Shown one piece after another: positions 42,350 to 51,355 of a DNA stretch of 64,000 nt. The DNA is from Clostridiaceae bacterium (GTDB taxonomy: Bacteria > Bacillota > Clostridia > Peptostreptococcales > Natronincolaceae). Every line of letters begins with the position of its first letter. Position 1 is the stretch's first letter. The translations under genes and the position numbers were made by a program. Where the stretch lies: NCBI GenBank assembly GCA_018432235.1, contig JAHDLO010000009.1, positions 97,166 to 161,165 on the forward strand, written 5' to 3'. The notes beneath the pieces are model-generated. The model worked only from the letters and a program-made list of their open reading frames with translations. It did no database searches and was not told where the DNA came from.

Positions 42350-43936
42350 ATGAAAATGAATGAATTTGAAAAACTGAATATTAGCAATGAAATACTAAAG
42401 GTGGTTGGAGAATTAGGGTTTGAAGCACCAACACCAATACAGGCACAAGCCATTCCAAAGGTAAAGGAAGGGCATGATATCATAGGACAGGCTCAAACCG
42501 GTACGGGTAAGACAGCTGCTTTCTCTATCCCTTTGATAGACAAGGTGACACCATCGGACAAATCGGTTCAAATACTTGTATTAACCCCTACTCGTGAGCT
42601 TGCTATGCAGGTGGCCGACGAAATCACCAAGTTCTCAAAATATCTACATGGCGTTAAGGCAGTGGCTATTTATGGTGGACAACCAATAGAACGTCAAATT
42701 AAGGCCCTAAAGCAGGGGGTGCAAATTGTTGTTGGAACCCCAGGAAGGGTGTTAGACCATATTAAGAGAAAAACGCTGAAGCTTGGTGGCGTTAAGGGTG
42801 CAGTTTTAGATGAGGCGGATCAAATGCTGGATATGGGCTTTATAGAGGATATAGAGTCGATATTGAATGAAATGCCTGAGGAAAAGCAAACATTGATGTT
42901 TTCAGCTACAATTCCTAAGGAAATAGAGCAGCTGGCCAAAAAGTATATGAAGAAGCCTGTAAAGGTTAAGGTGGTTCATAAGGAGCTGACTGTGCCACAA
43001 ATCGCTCAGTACTACTATGAGGTAAAGCCCCATGAAAAGGTGGAATCCCTATGCAGAATTTTGGATATGGAGAAGGCAGAACTCGGTATGATTTTCTGTA
43101 ACACTAAGAAGGGTGTAGATGATCTTGTAGAGAAGCTGCAGAGTAGAGGCTATTCCGTTGAGGGTATTCATGGCGACATGAGACAAGTGCAAAGAGAAAG
43201 AGTTATGAAGAAGTTCCGTGACGGTACTACAGACATGCTGATAGCTACAGATGTGGCTGCCAGAGGTATAGATGTTGATAATGTAGCGCTGGTTGTAAAC
43301 TATGATCTTCCCGACAATTTCGAATACTATGTGCATAGAATTGGTCGAACAGGCCGTGCAGGAAAGCTAGGACTTGCTTATACCTTAGTTATTCCTAGAC
43401 AATTAAGAACACTAAAGGCCCTAGAAGGCTATGCTAAAACCAAAATAATACGTAAGAGAGTACCGACCATCAACGATATTGTTGAAAAGCAAAGAGAGTT
43501 TATTTCAAAAAATATTGTTGCTACTATTGAAAAGGGTGGTCTGCTGGAGCATATCAGCTTTATAGAAAATCTTGCTGAAGAATATAGCTCAGTAGAAATT
43601 GGTGCAGCACTGCTGTCAATGCTGATCAAGCAGGATGAAATGAGGGCACTGGAGTCAGCGGAGGCATATTCCCCAGGAAATGCGACTGAAGATGGCATGG
43701 TTAGAATGTATTTGAATATTGGTAAAAATCACGGAGCCAGTGCCGGCAATATCTTAGCTGCCATTACTTCAGAGTCTGGCATTAGCGGTGATGTTGTGGG
43801 TGTAATAGATATGTACGACAAATTTACCTTTGTTGAGCTTCCCCAAAAATACGAGGAAAGAGTGCTAAGGTCAATGGGCAAAAATCGTATTAAGGGCAGA
43901 AAGATCAATATAGAGCGAGCAAATTCAAAAAAATAA
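42350..43936 (+). CDS. DEAD-box RNA helicase, CsdA/DbpA-like
   Basis: 528 aa; ATG 42350 lies 7 bases after CAGGAGA. Motifs in order: Q motif (FEAPTPIQAQAIP), I (AQTGTGKT), Ia (PTRELA), Ib (TPGR), II (DEAD), III (SAT), IV (MIFCNTK), V (ATDVAARGID), VI (HRIGRTGR). After the helicase core (1-370) come a helical region and a C-terminal RRM-like DbpA domain (about 455-515: RMYLNIGKNHGASAGNIL). Such helicases act in ribosome assembly and RNA decay, often at low temperature; the cold-shock gene is 2.2 kb upstream but not in the same operon. Confidence 0.93.
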   Translation: MKMNEFEKLNISNEILKVVGELGFEAPTPIQAQAIPKVKEGHDIIGQAQTGTGKTAAFSIPLIDKVTPSDKSVQILVLTPTRELAMQVADEITKFSKYLHGVKAVAIYGGQPIERQIKALKQGVQIVVGTPGRVLDHIKRKTLKLGGVKGAVLDEADQMLDMGFIEDIESILNEMPEEKQTLMFSATIPKEIEQLAKKYMKKPVKVKVVHKELTVPQIAQYYYEVKPHEKVESLCRILDMEKAELGMIFCNTKKGVDDLVEKLQSRGYSVEGIHGDMRQVQRERVMKKFRDGTTDMLIATDVAARGIDVDNVALVVNYDLPDNFEYYVHRIGRTGRAGKLGLAYTLVIPRQLRTLKALEGYAKTKIIRKRVPTINDIVEKQREFISKNIVATIEKGGLLEHISFIENLAEEYSSVEIGAALLSMLIKQDEMRALESAEAYSPGNATEDGMVRMYLNIGKNHGASAGNILAAITSESGISGDVVGVIDMYDKFTFVELPQKYEERVLRSMGKNRIKGRKINIERANSKK

Positions 43937-43954
43937 CCATAAGCTATAATCAGC

Positions 43955-43988
43955 AAAAAGAGGTTCTTAATAGATACCTCTTTTTTTA
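43955..43988 (+). terminator. Terminator of the DEAD-box helicase gene
   Basis: AAAAAGAGGT pairs with ACCTCTTTTTTT around TCTTAATAGAT. Confidence 0.85.
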
Positions 43989-44000
43989 TTAACAAAACAC

Positions 44001-44083
44001 AGAGAACACAGGGGGACGGTTCTTCTGTGTCGTCTGCGGAGTAATTAAAACAAACACAAGAGAACCGTCCCCCTGTGTTCTCT
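44001..44083. mobile_element. REPIN-like inverted-repeat element
   Basis: Two exact 23-base inverted arms (44001-44023 and 44061-44083, core CACAGGGGGACGGTTCT) enclose 37 bases; a partial third CCCCCTGTGTTCTT follows at 44084-44097. Single REP units of this type are common in Firmicutes, where Y1 (RAYT-type) transposases are thought to move them; none is encoded here. A REP with 38 of 41 matching bases lies at 46665-46705. Confidence 0.8.
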
Positions 44084-44186
44084 CCCCCTGTGTTCTTGGC
44101 CTTTGATTTTTGCAAAAGTTTCAGCTTCTATGGGTTTATTTCAAGGCATATAATTGAATGAATACTTTTTTAGGGAGGGAAGCGCC

Positions 44187-44996
44187 TTGGACTTAACTAA
44201 TTATACAGAGGCTGCCATATTTGAGCATAAATTTTGGTTGCAGGTATTGGGGGATCATGCCAGATTTATACTTAATGCACTTTCACCGAAGGAAACCATG
44301 ACAATTCAAAAAGCAAACTATTTTATAAACGTTTTTGATCAGCTGCTATTGGAAGCAAATAAAGAACTAACTGAAGAGCAGCTGAATATTTTAACTCAGC
44401 AGGCTTACCATTATGCACAGGAGATAAGGCTATTTAAGCTGGAGTTGATAAAGCGTCAACTTACCAAGGATATTGTGTTAGAGCTGCCGCCTACCTTCAT
44501 CAATCACATGGTGAATGAGGTTGAAGAGTATTTGCTGGTGCTTTGCTTCCTGCTTGCTAAGCAGATACCTTCGACAAGCGCAGTTTATCAGCATTTGGTA
44601 TGGCTGCTGGATGCAGGTGGTCACGCTGCTGCCATTGATATAGGGTTGGACGATGTTGAGAAAAAGTTGAAGGAAAAAAGCAGAGAGTTTAACAGCACCT
44701 TTGAAAATTTTTATATTAAAGCTGTGGAGATGGCTGGCTTTATGAGAAGTGGTCTGACGCATTTTCCAGCTCTTAGCAGATTCAACCTAGATGTAGCCTG
44801 TGTTATAGAAATGTTTAAGGACTTCATTAGAGACTTGGAATGTCTGGATAAGGACAATAAGGTACTGGGTACGCTGACACCCCTCCTATTGGATCATATG
44901 GCCAGAGAGGAATGCTATTATCTGATAAAGCTGGCTCAGGTATCTGAGGTTAAAAAGCCCGACTGTGACCCTACAAAGCCCAGAAGCGGTGAGTAA
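44187..44996 (+). CDS. DUF2935 helical protein, possible metal-binding
   Basis: 269 aa; TTG 44187 has GGGAGGG 6 bases upstream, unlike the in-frame TTG at 44154, which has no site. Entirely helical. It shows two similar halves, each with His/Glu residues in the pattern of diiron or hemerythrin-like bundles: EHKFWLQVLGDHARF near the N terminus and EVEEYL then DHMAREECYYLIKL near the C terminus. The family is found in Bacilli and Clostridia and has no proven function. It lies next to the REPIN-like element and before the convergent ferritin gene. Confidence 0.8.
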   Translation: MDLTNYTEAAIFEHKFWLQVLGDHARFILNALSPKETMTIQKANYFINVFDQLLLEANKELTEEQLNILTQQAYHYAQEIRLFKLELIKRQLTKDIVLELPPTFINHMVNEVEEYLLVLCFLLAKQIPSTSAVYQHLVWLLDAGGHAAAIDIGLDDVEKKLKEKSREFNSTFENFYIKAVEMAGFMRSGLTHFPALSRFNLDVACVIEMFKDFIRDLECLDKDNKVLGTLTPLLLDHMAREECYYLIKLAQVSEVKKPDCDPTKPRSGE

Positions 44997-45033
44997 TAGA
45001 TGCTTCAAATATAGTGACAGCACTTTTCCCAAA

Positions 45034-45066
45034 TAAAATCCTCCACTAATCGGAGGATTTTATCTT
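45034..45066. terminator. Bidirectional terminator
   Basis: AAATAAAATCCTCC pairs with GGAGGATTTTATCTT around ACTAATC. It serves the DUF2935 gene and the convergent ferritin gene. Confidence 0.85.
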
Positions 45067-45577
45067 ATTTTTCAGTTGTAGGTGGGGTGAAGGTTCTTTT
45101 AGCTAATTCAGCATCCATCAAATATATCGCATTACTGTTTTCACCAATACGCTTCACTTTAGTTAATAGGCCGCCTATAGTCGTAAGCTCCTCCACCTGC
45201 TCATCAACAAACCAGTTTAAAAAGCTAACACAGGCATAATTTTTCTCATTTACGGCAATATCCATCAGATGATTAATTCTGTCGGTTACAAATTCCTCAT
45301 GCTTTAAAGCTGCTGCAAAGATCTCCTCAAGAGAGTTAAATTCATTTTGAGGCTCATCTAAGGCTGTGATATAGGCTCTTCCGCCTAGATTATTAATAAA
45401 ATTAAAAAATTTCATTGCATGGAAGCGTTCTTCTTCGGTCTGTACAATAAAGAAGTTGGCAAATCCCTCAAGCTCAAGATGCTTGCAGTAGGCCGCCATT
45501 GCAAGGTAGTAATTGGCTGAAAAGAATTCATGCTTTACCTGCTCATTAAATTCTGACAATATTTTTTCTGATATCAT
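45065..45577 (-). CDS. ftnA: Ferritin
   Basis: 170 aa; the ATG at 45577 has AGGAGGAG upstream on the minus strand. Four-helix bundle with ferroxidase ligands visible in NEQVKHEFFSANYYLA (Glu), EEERFHAMKFF (Glu, Glu, His) and the later FVDEQVEEL. It stores iron as ferric mineral in a 24-subunit shell and protects against oxidants. It is non-heme (no BfrB-type Met ligand seen). Single gene; no clear Fur box found. Confidence 0.93.
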   Translation of the reverse strand: MISEKILSEFNEQVKHEFFSANYYLAMAAYCKHLELEGFANFFIVQTEEERFHAMKFFNFINNLGGRAYITALDEPQNEFNSLEEIFAAALKHEEFVTDRINHLMDIAVNEKNYACVSFLNWFVDEQVEELTTIGGLLTKVKRIGENSNAIYLMDAELAKRTFTPPTTEK

Positions 45578-45816
45578 ATATACTCCTCCTGTTATGTTTA
45601 TTTTTGAGTGATGAATACCATAATCCAGCGGTAGCACAAAAAGTTAGGCTCATCCTGATGATATATTATTCCCCTCATTGCGTTATATAATGACCGCATA
45701 TTTTTTAAATTGAATACCCGCTGTCGCAGTCTTCAAACAAATGAGACTAAATATTAGGTTAAAATATCTCCTGCAATAAGATATAATTTAAGTATAAAAA
45801 TTAAAGGAGAGTTACC

Positions 45817-46704
45817 ATGACCTATAAGCTAATTGCCACCGATATGGATGGCACTATTTTATTGAAGGATAAGAGTCTATCACAGGCCACCATAGCCGCA
45901 ATGAAGGAGGCGAGGGATAAGGGCATAGAAATAGTGATATGCACAGGAAGAACCTTCTCCAATGTACTGCCCTATCTATCTCAGATTAACATTGACTGCA
46001 ACATCATAACTAACAATGGTGCAGTCATACGAGATAAGGATAGAAGGGTGCTGTATAGCAATTATATAAAAACGCAGCAGATGGAACAGCTGTTGTCGGT
46101 CCTTGAGGCAGAGGATGACAGGGTATACTATCATACTGCCGACGAAAATCTCACCTATATCAATAGCTTTATTAAACGATTGAGGGTTGCGAAAATCTAT
46201 ATACAGAAAAGAGGCCTGCCCTTCTATAGAAAGTGGCTTGAAATTATAAGGAATGTATTTTTCAGCAAAGGACACAAGCGGATTGACTACAGAGAATATC
46301 TCGCAAAGGGTGGTCGGTTTACCAGTGTATTCATATATTCCGAAGAACCGGAGCGGCTTGTGGCATTGAGAAAAAAGCTTGTAGCGATAGCGGGAATTGA
46401 GATTACCTCCTCAGCAAATGATAACCTGGAGGTATTGGATATAGCCTCCACAAAGGGCAATGCATTAAAAAAGCTTTCGGAAATGATGGGAATATCCCAA
46501 GAGGAAACAGTAGCCATAGGAGACCATTTAAATGACCTCTCAATGATAAAATTTGCAGGCCTTGGCGTGGCAATGGGAAATGGCGATGAGGCGGTACTAA
46601 GGGCCGCCGATTGGGTAACAAAGACCAATGAAGAAGACGGCTTCAGCCACCTAGTAAAAACAATAACACAGGGGGACGGTTCTTCTGTGTCGCCTGCGAA
46701 ATAA
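45817..46704 (+). CDS. HAD-superfamily Cof-type phosphatase with REP-derived C terminus
   Basis: 295 aa, AAAGGAGAG upstream. HAD motifs: I IATDMDGTIL (Asp8, Asp10), II ICTGRTF, III Lys in STKGNALKKL, IV GDHLNDLSMI; a C2-type cap lies at about 85-195. Such enzymes dephosphorylate sugar phosphates or flavin/pyridoxal phosphates. The last 12 codons (TQGDGSSVSPAK and stop) are read from a REP sequence nearly identical to that at 44005-44045. The natural C terminus has thus been replaced or extended by a repeat; the active site is unaffected. Confidence 0.9.
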   Translation: MTYKLIATDMDGTILLKDKSLSQATIAAMKEARDKGIEIVICTGRTFSNVLPYLSQINIDCNIITNNGAVIRDKDRRVLYSNYIKTQQMEQLLSVLEAEDDRVYYHTADENLTYINSFIKRLRVAKIYIQKRGLPFYRKWLEIIRNVFFSKGHKRIDYREYLAKGGRFTSVFIYSEEPERLVALRKKLVAIAGIEITSSANDNLEVLDIASTKGNALKKLSEMMGISQEETVAIGDHLNDLSMIKFAGLGVAMGNGDEAVLRAADWVTKTNEEDGFSHLVKTITQGDGSSVSPAK

Positions 46705-46705
46705 T
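46665..46705. repeat. Single REP unit inside the 3' end of the HAD gene
   Basis: Matches 44005-44045 at 38 of 41 bases, including the core CACAGGGGGACGGTTCTTCT. It provides the gene's stop codon. Confidence 0.85.
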
Positions 46706-46799
46706 GCAATAACTCCTATGCTCAAAAATTTGGTGATTATTGGAACTTTTTAAGTTATCAATCGTCAAAGAAAAAAAGAGATATAGGAGATGATGTCAA

Positions 46800-48029
46800 A
46801 TGAAAAAATTTACAATCACAATCCTACTTATGACATTTACGATTTTATCTATAGCAGGCTGTACTGGGGTGATCAATAGTAATCAGGCATATATTTACAA
46901 TAGAGAAAAGACAGATTTAGGATTTTTGGCAGGTAATAAGCGCTTTGCCTTTGATATTTTCAGAGCAATCAACGCTGAGGAAAAGGAACAAAGTGTGTTT
47001 ATCTCGCCTTTTAGCATATCCACTGCCTTATCTATGACATATCAAGGGGCCAGGGGAACTACTAAGGATGCTATGGCTGAAGCTCTAGGGTATAAAGACA
47101 TTGATATCAATAGCTTAAATGAAAGCTATAAAAATCTGTTAACATATTTATCAAAGGACGACAGCAAGCTTCAACTAAATATTAACAATTCCATATGGAT
47201 TAGAGAAGGCAATGAGGTAGAAAAGGATTTTTTATCTGTCAATAGAGATGTATTTAACTCATATATCGCAGAGCTAGATTTTGGAAATGAAAACTCGGTT
47301 AAGGAAATCAACAAATGGATAGATGATTCAACAAAAGGAAAAATTCGCGAAATGGTGGATTATCCAGTACCTGATAATATCCTGATGTACTTGGTCAATG
47401 CCATTTATTTTAAAGGTGATTGGACTAATAGATTTGATACAAACAAGACATTCAGCACACAGTTTATGCAGGCTGATGGAAGAAAACAGCAGGTTGATAT
47501 GATGAGTCAAGCCGGTAAATATGATTATAGCTTAGGCAACGATTTTGAAGTCGTGAGACTGCCCTATGGTGATGGTAAGACAGCGATGTATTGTATTTTG
47601 CCTAAAGAAGGTATGGAAATAAATGACTTTATTGCTTCTATGAGTAGCGAAAAATGGGATGAGATAAAAAATAGCATTTCTACAAGGGATGATGTCTTAG
47701 TTCAAATACCTAGATTTAAGCTCCAGTATGGCAAAACAGAACTGAAAAATAGCTTAAGCAAATTAGGTATGGGCGAGGCCTTTAGTGACTATGCTGATTT
47801 CTCAGGAATAAGAGAAAATGTAGCTATAAGCAGTGTTCTGCATAAGGCCATCATTGAGGTTAATGAAGAAGGCAGTGAGGCGGCAGCAGCAACAGTAGTC
47901 GAAGTCCGGGCAACATCAGCAATGCCAAATCCGATAGCTTTTATTGCTGATAGACCATTTCTGTTTATCATAGCTAATGATGAAAGCGATACAATTCTCT
48001 TTATGGGAAAATTATTAAGGGTTGAGTAA
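46800..48029 (+). CDS. Serpin, predicted surface lipoprotein
   Basis: 409 aa, ATAGGAGATGATG upstream. Signal peptide with lipobox SIAGC (Cys21), then a complete serpin fold: FISPFSISTALSMTYQGARG, VNAIYFKGDWTNRF, the hinge VNEEGSEAAAATVVEV, and DRPFLFIIANDESDTILFMGK at the C terminus. The small-residue hinge (GSEAAAAT) means it should be inhibitory. By counting from the hinge, the scissile bond is probably near Ala-Thr-Ser (P2-P1-P1'), which suits elastase- or subtilisin-type proteases; this is uncertain by a residue or two. Serpins are sporadic in bacteria. Confidence 0.93.
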   Translation: MKKFTITILLMTFTILSIAGCTGVINSNQAYIYNREKTDLGFLAGNKRFAFDIFRAINAEEKEQSVFISPFSISTALSMTYQGARGTTKDAMAEALGYKDIDINSLNESYKNLLTYLSKDDSKLQLNINNSIWIREGNEVEKDFLSVNRDVFNSYIAELDFGNENSVKEINKWIDDSTKGKIREMVDYPVPDNILMYLVNAIYFKGDWTNRFDTNKTFSTQFMQADGRKQQVDMMSQAGKYDYSLGNDFEVVRLPYGDGKTAMYCILPKEGMEINDFIASMSSEKWDEIKNSISTRDDVLVQIPRFKLQYGKTELKNSLSKLGMGEAFSDYADFSGIRENVAISSVLHKAIIEVNEEGSEAAAATVVEVRATSAMPNPIAFIADRPFLFIIANDESDTILFMGKLLRVE

Positions 48030-48294
48030 AAAAAATTGTGCTGTGAAGCTCCGTGGTAACTATGTATGTTATTCATAAAGCACGAGGTAAGCGTTTATCT
48101 GAACATAAGAATAAAGCAAAAAATAATAAAAAACTATGATTATTAGTAATATTAAAATCCTTCCCCTAGTAATATGATTATGTATCAATCAGCGAGTTTT
48201 ATATATAGAGCTATTGTTTTATGTTTATTTTACCTATTTTTTGGTAGTAATAGAATATATAAAATTCGTAAAAAAGAAGCTAGGAGGGATTAAA

Positions 48295-49290
48295 ATGGTA
48301 AATCTGGAAACAAGCTACATGGGTATTATGCTAAGCAATCCGATTATTGCAGGTGCCAGTGCACTTACAGGGAATATCGAAAGTATAAAGCGTATGGAGG
48401 CAGCAGGAGCTGCAGCTATAGTAATCAAATCCTTATTTCAAGAGGAAATACAGCTAAAGAATTGGAAATTCGATGAATATATCAATCGCTATAATGACCT
48501 TCATGCTGAAATGACTACGCAATATCCTCCATTGGTTCATAGCGGTGTGGAGTCTCATATTTACTGGGTTAAAAAGACCAAGGAGGCTGTATCCATTCCT
48601 GTTATAGCCAGTATCAATGCTGTTGACGAGGATGCATGGGTTGAGTATGCTAGGAGTCTTGAAAAAACTGGAGTCGATGGCTTAGAGCTTAATTTCTATA
48701 GTCTTCCAAAGGGATCGGATATTGGCTCAGAGGAGCTGGAGGAAAAGCAGCTGGAGATATTAGCCAAAGTAAAGTCAGCAGTTAGTATTCCTGTAGGCGT
48801 TAAGCTAAGTTCAAATTATACGAATATTTTTGCCTTCGTGAAAAGGTTGGTGCAGCAGGGTGCTGATGGGGTGGTACTATTCAACAGAATTTTTCAACCG
48901 GATATAGATATTGCTAATGAAGAGGAAAATGTAAGCTTTGACCTCTCTACCTCAGCAGAAAACAGACTTTCTCAAAGATGGACTGGACTGTTAAGTGATA
49001 GTATAAATGCAGATATTTGCAGCAATACCGGTATTATCACCGGTGAGGATGCTATCAAGATGCTATTGGCGGGTGCAGCTGCAGTTCAGGTGGTTAGTAC
49101 TTTATATAAAAATGATATTGAATATATCGAAACTATGATACAGGATATAGTCAGTTGGATGGGGGATAAAGGCTATAAATCCATACTGGACTTCAAGGGT
49201 AAAATAAGTAAGGCAAAATCCAATGATCCATGGGCATATGAAAGGGTGCATTATATAAAACAGCTGTTGTCTAAGGAGGATACAGTCTAA
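48295..49290 (+). CDS. Dihydroorotate dehydrogenase-like FMN protein
   Basis: 331 aa; ATG 48295 follows CTAGGAGG. TIM-barrel of the DHOD class-1-like kind: LSNPIIAGASALTGN at the start, VPVIASINA-type strand (IPVIASINAVDEDAW), LELNFYSLP (instead of the LNxSCPN of true PyrD), VGVKLSSNY and a C-terminal phosphate-binding GAAAVQVVSTLY. The catalytic Ser/Cys loop of genuine dihydroorotate dehydrogenases is not evident, so the substrate may differ; proteins of this type sit with pyruvate:ferredoxin oxidoreductases in some bacteria. Followed by a small basic ORF. Confidence 0.82.
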   Translation: MVNLETSYMGIMLSNPIIAGASALTGNIESIKRMEAAGAAAIVIKSLFQEEIQLKNWKFDEYINRYNDLHAEMTTQYPPLVHSGVESHIYWVKKTKEAVSIPVIASINAVDEDAWVEYARSLEKTGVDGLELNFYSLPKGSDIGSEELEEKQLEILAKVKSAVSIPVGVKLSSNYTNIFAFVKRLVQQGADGVVLFNRIFQPDIDIANEEENVSFDLSTSAENRLSQRWTGLLSDSINADICSNTGIITGEDAIKMLLAGAAAVQVVSTLYKNDIEYIETMIQDIVSWMGDKGYKSILDFKGKISKAKSNDPWAYERVHYIKQLLSKEDTV

Positions 49291-49338
49291 GTCATGACAT
49301 CGTGTTATTCTGCCAATTAAAATATGAGGGGGAGTAAT

Positions 49339-49527
49339 ATGAAGCTAAACAAAGGGAAGAAAATTGAAATAGGGGCCATAGAGCTACCCTATAAAGTACC
49401 ATCAGTTAAAGGAGTAAAAAAGACAATTAATAAGACATTAAAAAAGCTCAAGAGCAAGAGGTTGATCAAAAAATTGTCTTCAGACGGAAATAAATGGCTA
49501 CAAAGCATTAAAGGCAACAAAAAATAG
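49339..49527 (+). CDS. Small Lys-rich protein
   Basis: 62 aa; ATG 49339 follows GAGGGGGAG. About one third of the residues are Lys or Arg (for example KKTINKTLKKLKSKRLIKKL), giving a very high predicted pI and an amphipathic helix in the middle. It could bind nucleic acid or membrane; no family recognised. It ends at a strong terminator. Confidence 0.6.
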   Translation: MKLNKGKKIEIGAIELPYKVPSVKGVKKTINKTLKKLKSKRLIKKLSSDGNKWLQSIKGNKK

Positions 49528-49536
49528 CTTTAACTT

Positions 49537-49562
49537 CCAACCTAAATGGTTGGTTTTTTTTG
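49537..49562 (+). terminator. Terminator after the Lys-rich ORF
   Basis: CCAACC pairs with GGTTGG around TAAAT, followed by eight or more T. Confidence 0.85.
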
Positions 49563-49764
49563 TGCAAATTTAATACCGAAATCCAATGCTTCATCTAATC
49601 CAAATACAGACAGCAGCTTTTCTTGATGTGGAGGAAATTGTATTTTTATATGCTTTACACATGGGGATAAGGGGCCATCACTTTATATTAAATAAGAAGC
49701 ACGAGTAGTGTTGTGAATAAGTGCACTGTGCCGCCAGCAGCGCAGAAACAGTGAGGCCACCGAA

Positions 49765-49830
49765 GGCGAAGCGTCATGGAGAATGTATGGGTTCTCTGGA
49801 AAACAAACTTGGCGAGGCCACTTTTGTTTA
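49765..49830. repeat. Dispersed two-hairpin repeat, copy 2
   Basis: Diverged copy of 12884-12948: GCGAAGCGTC, ATGGGTTC, GGAAAACAAAC, GAGGCCACTTTTGTTT. The second hairpin (AAACAAA with TTTGTTT) is kept; the first is weaker. Confidence 0.6.
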
Positions 49831-49898
49831 TATGGTAGTATTTTTACTAAACTATGGCAATAATAGCTTTAAAATTAATTATAAAAGAGGTGCATATT

Positions 49899-51203
49899 AT
49901 GCTTGGTGAAGGTGTTATCCAAAATATAATAGCAGAGGGTTTAGAAAGAATGCGGGAGATTGAAAGCATAAAGGGTCCCCATAATGTCTTCGGCTACAGT
50001 TTACTCAAAATAGCAGAAATTGGTGAACGAGCGAAGCATGGGGTTCCTGTTCAGGAGCTGTATGGTTCTACTAGAAGACTCCCAACCTTTGAGGAGCTTA
50101 TGTTCATCCCCGCAATGATAGACAAACTGCCGATTGAGCCAAAAACTGTGAATACAAGTGTTACAATCGGAAAGGGCTGCAACCGGCCCTTAAGGCTTTC
50201 TACCCCCATAATGCTAAGTGCAATGGCCTTTGGGATATCTGTTTCAAAGGAGGTCAAGATATGCTGGGGCAAGGCTTCTGCTATGGTTGATACTGCCTGC
50301 AATTCAGGGGACGCCGGATTTTTTTCAGAGGAGAGGAAGTATGCTAAGCATTACATCGTCCAGTTTAATAGAGGAAGATTCGGTAATTCTGATGAGGAGC
50401 TAAAGCAGGCGGATGCAATTGAAATACGCTTTGGGCAAGGAGCATTGGGGGCATTACCTGAAACTCTGGATGATGCCGATGTGACGAAGGATATAGCAAT
50501 GCAGCTGGGGGTAAAGCCTCATCAGAGTGTAACCAGACCCTTATATCACCCTGAAATACAAGGTGGCGGCAGTTTAAAGGATATAGTTGAGCTGGTAAGG
50601 CGTATTAACCCTGATGTTCCTGTTGGGGTAAAGATGGCCTGCGGAAACATAGCAGCAGACCTGCAGCATATCATAGATGCAGAATGTGATTTTGTTACGA
50701 TAGATGGTGCGGGTGGCGGAACAGCAGGATCACCAGAGGTTACCATTAATAATTTGGGGATACCCTTGGTGTATGCCATACCCATAGCCCATAATTATCT
50801 CGTAAATAAGGGCGTCAGAGATAGAATTAGTTTAATTGCTACCGGTGGCTTGCGGGACGCAGGGGATTATATGAAGGCGCTGGCATTGGGGGCTGATGCA
50901 ATATATACGGGTGAATCAGCAATAGTTGCGATGGCCTATAGTCAACTTCACAAGGTGCCTGTAGGTACAAGCCCAGCTGAAATGTACCTCTCCTGGGGAA
51001 AGCATAATGACCTATTGGATATTGAGGAGGCATCTAAGGCTCTGGCAAATTATTTAAAGGCATCTACAACAGAGCTGACGATACTGACAGGAATGGTGGG
51101 GAAGGCGGATGTCAAGAAGGTGGACCGTGAGGATATGATTGCTTTGTCTGAGGTAATGGCCAGAGGAACGGGGGTTAGATGTGTAGGGGAAAGGAGAGAA
51201 TAG
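49899..51203 (+). CDS. FMN-binding glutamate-synthase-like domain protein
   Basis: 434 aa; ATG 49899 follows AAAAGAGGTG. It corresponds to the FMN-binding (synthase) domain of the large glutamate synthase subunit: RLSTPIMLSAMAFG, SGDAGFF, EIRFGQGA, GGGSLKDIVELV, VGVKMACG, TIDGAGGGTAGSP and RISLIATGGLRDAGDYMKAL. The Cys-rich 3Fe-4S motif and the amidotransferase domain of full GltB are not evident, nor is a small subunit next to it. Stand-alone proteins of this kind occur in clostridia and archaea; glutamate synthase activity is therefore uncertain. Confidence 0.87.
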   Translation: MLGEGVIQNIIAEGLERMREIESIKGPHNVFGYSLLKIAEIGERAKHGVPVQELYGSTRRLPTFEELMFIPAMIDKLPIEPKTVNTSVTIGKGCNRPLRLSTPIMLSAMAFGISVSKEVKICWGKASAMVDTACNSGDAGFFSEERKYAKHYIVQFNRGRFGNSDEELKQADAIEIRFGQGALGALPETLDDADVTKDIAMQLGVKPHQSVTRPLYHPEIQGGGSLKDIVELVRRINPDVPVGVKMACGNIAADLQHIIDAECDFVTIDGAGGGTAGSPEVTINNLGIPLVYAIPIAHNYLVNKGVRDRISLIATGGLRDAGDYMKALALGADAIYTGESAIVAMAYSQLHKVPVGTSPAEMYLSWGKHNDLLDIEEASKALANYLKASTTELTILTGMVGKADVKKVDREDMIALSEVMARGTGVRCVGERRE

Positions 51204-51355
51204 AGTATAGTGACTAGTGGACAAGACTATGGACAAAGCCTTTGCTTGTCATGCTGAGGCAACGAAGCATCTGTGCTTATGCAAATATATCTATATTTTC
51301 TGACAAATTAAAGCTATAATAGTGCTACAGGCAATTTACAACAGGAGGAGATTAT

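Larger units (their letters stand above)
49528..49898. other. Intergenic region with terminator and dispersed repeat
   Basis: 371 bases. Holds the terminator at 49537, a minus-strand open stretch without start codon (49542-49682) that may be a gene remnant, and the second dispersed repeat at 49765-49830. An open frame at 49721 runs through the repeat and has no ribosome site. Confidence 0.6.

Noticed and set aside
49721..49909. Open frame of 62 codons
   Set aside because: It reads through the dispersed repeat, has no ribosome site, and overlaps the start of the next gene.
51243..51276. Short stretch with TTGTCATGCTGAG and ACGAAGCATCT, like a known class of dispersed repeats
   Set aside because: Only one copy is visible in the window, so repeat status cannot be supported.
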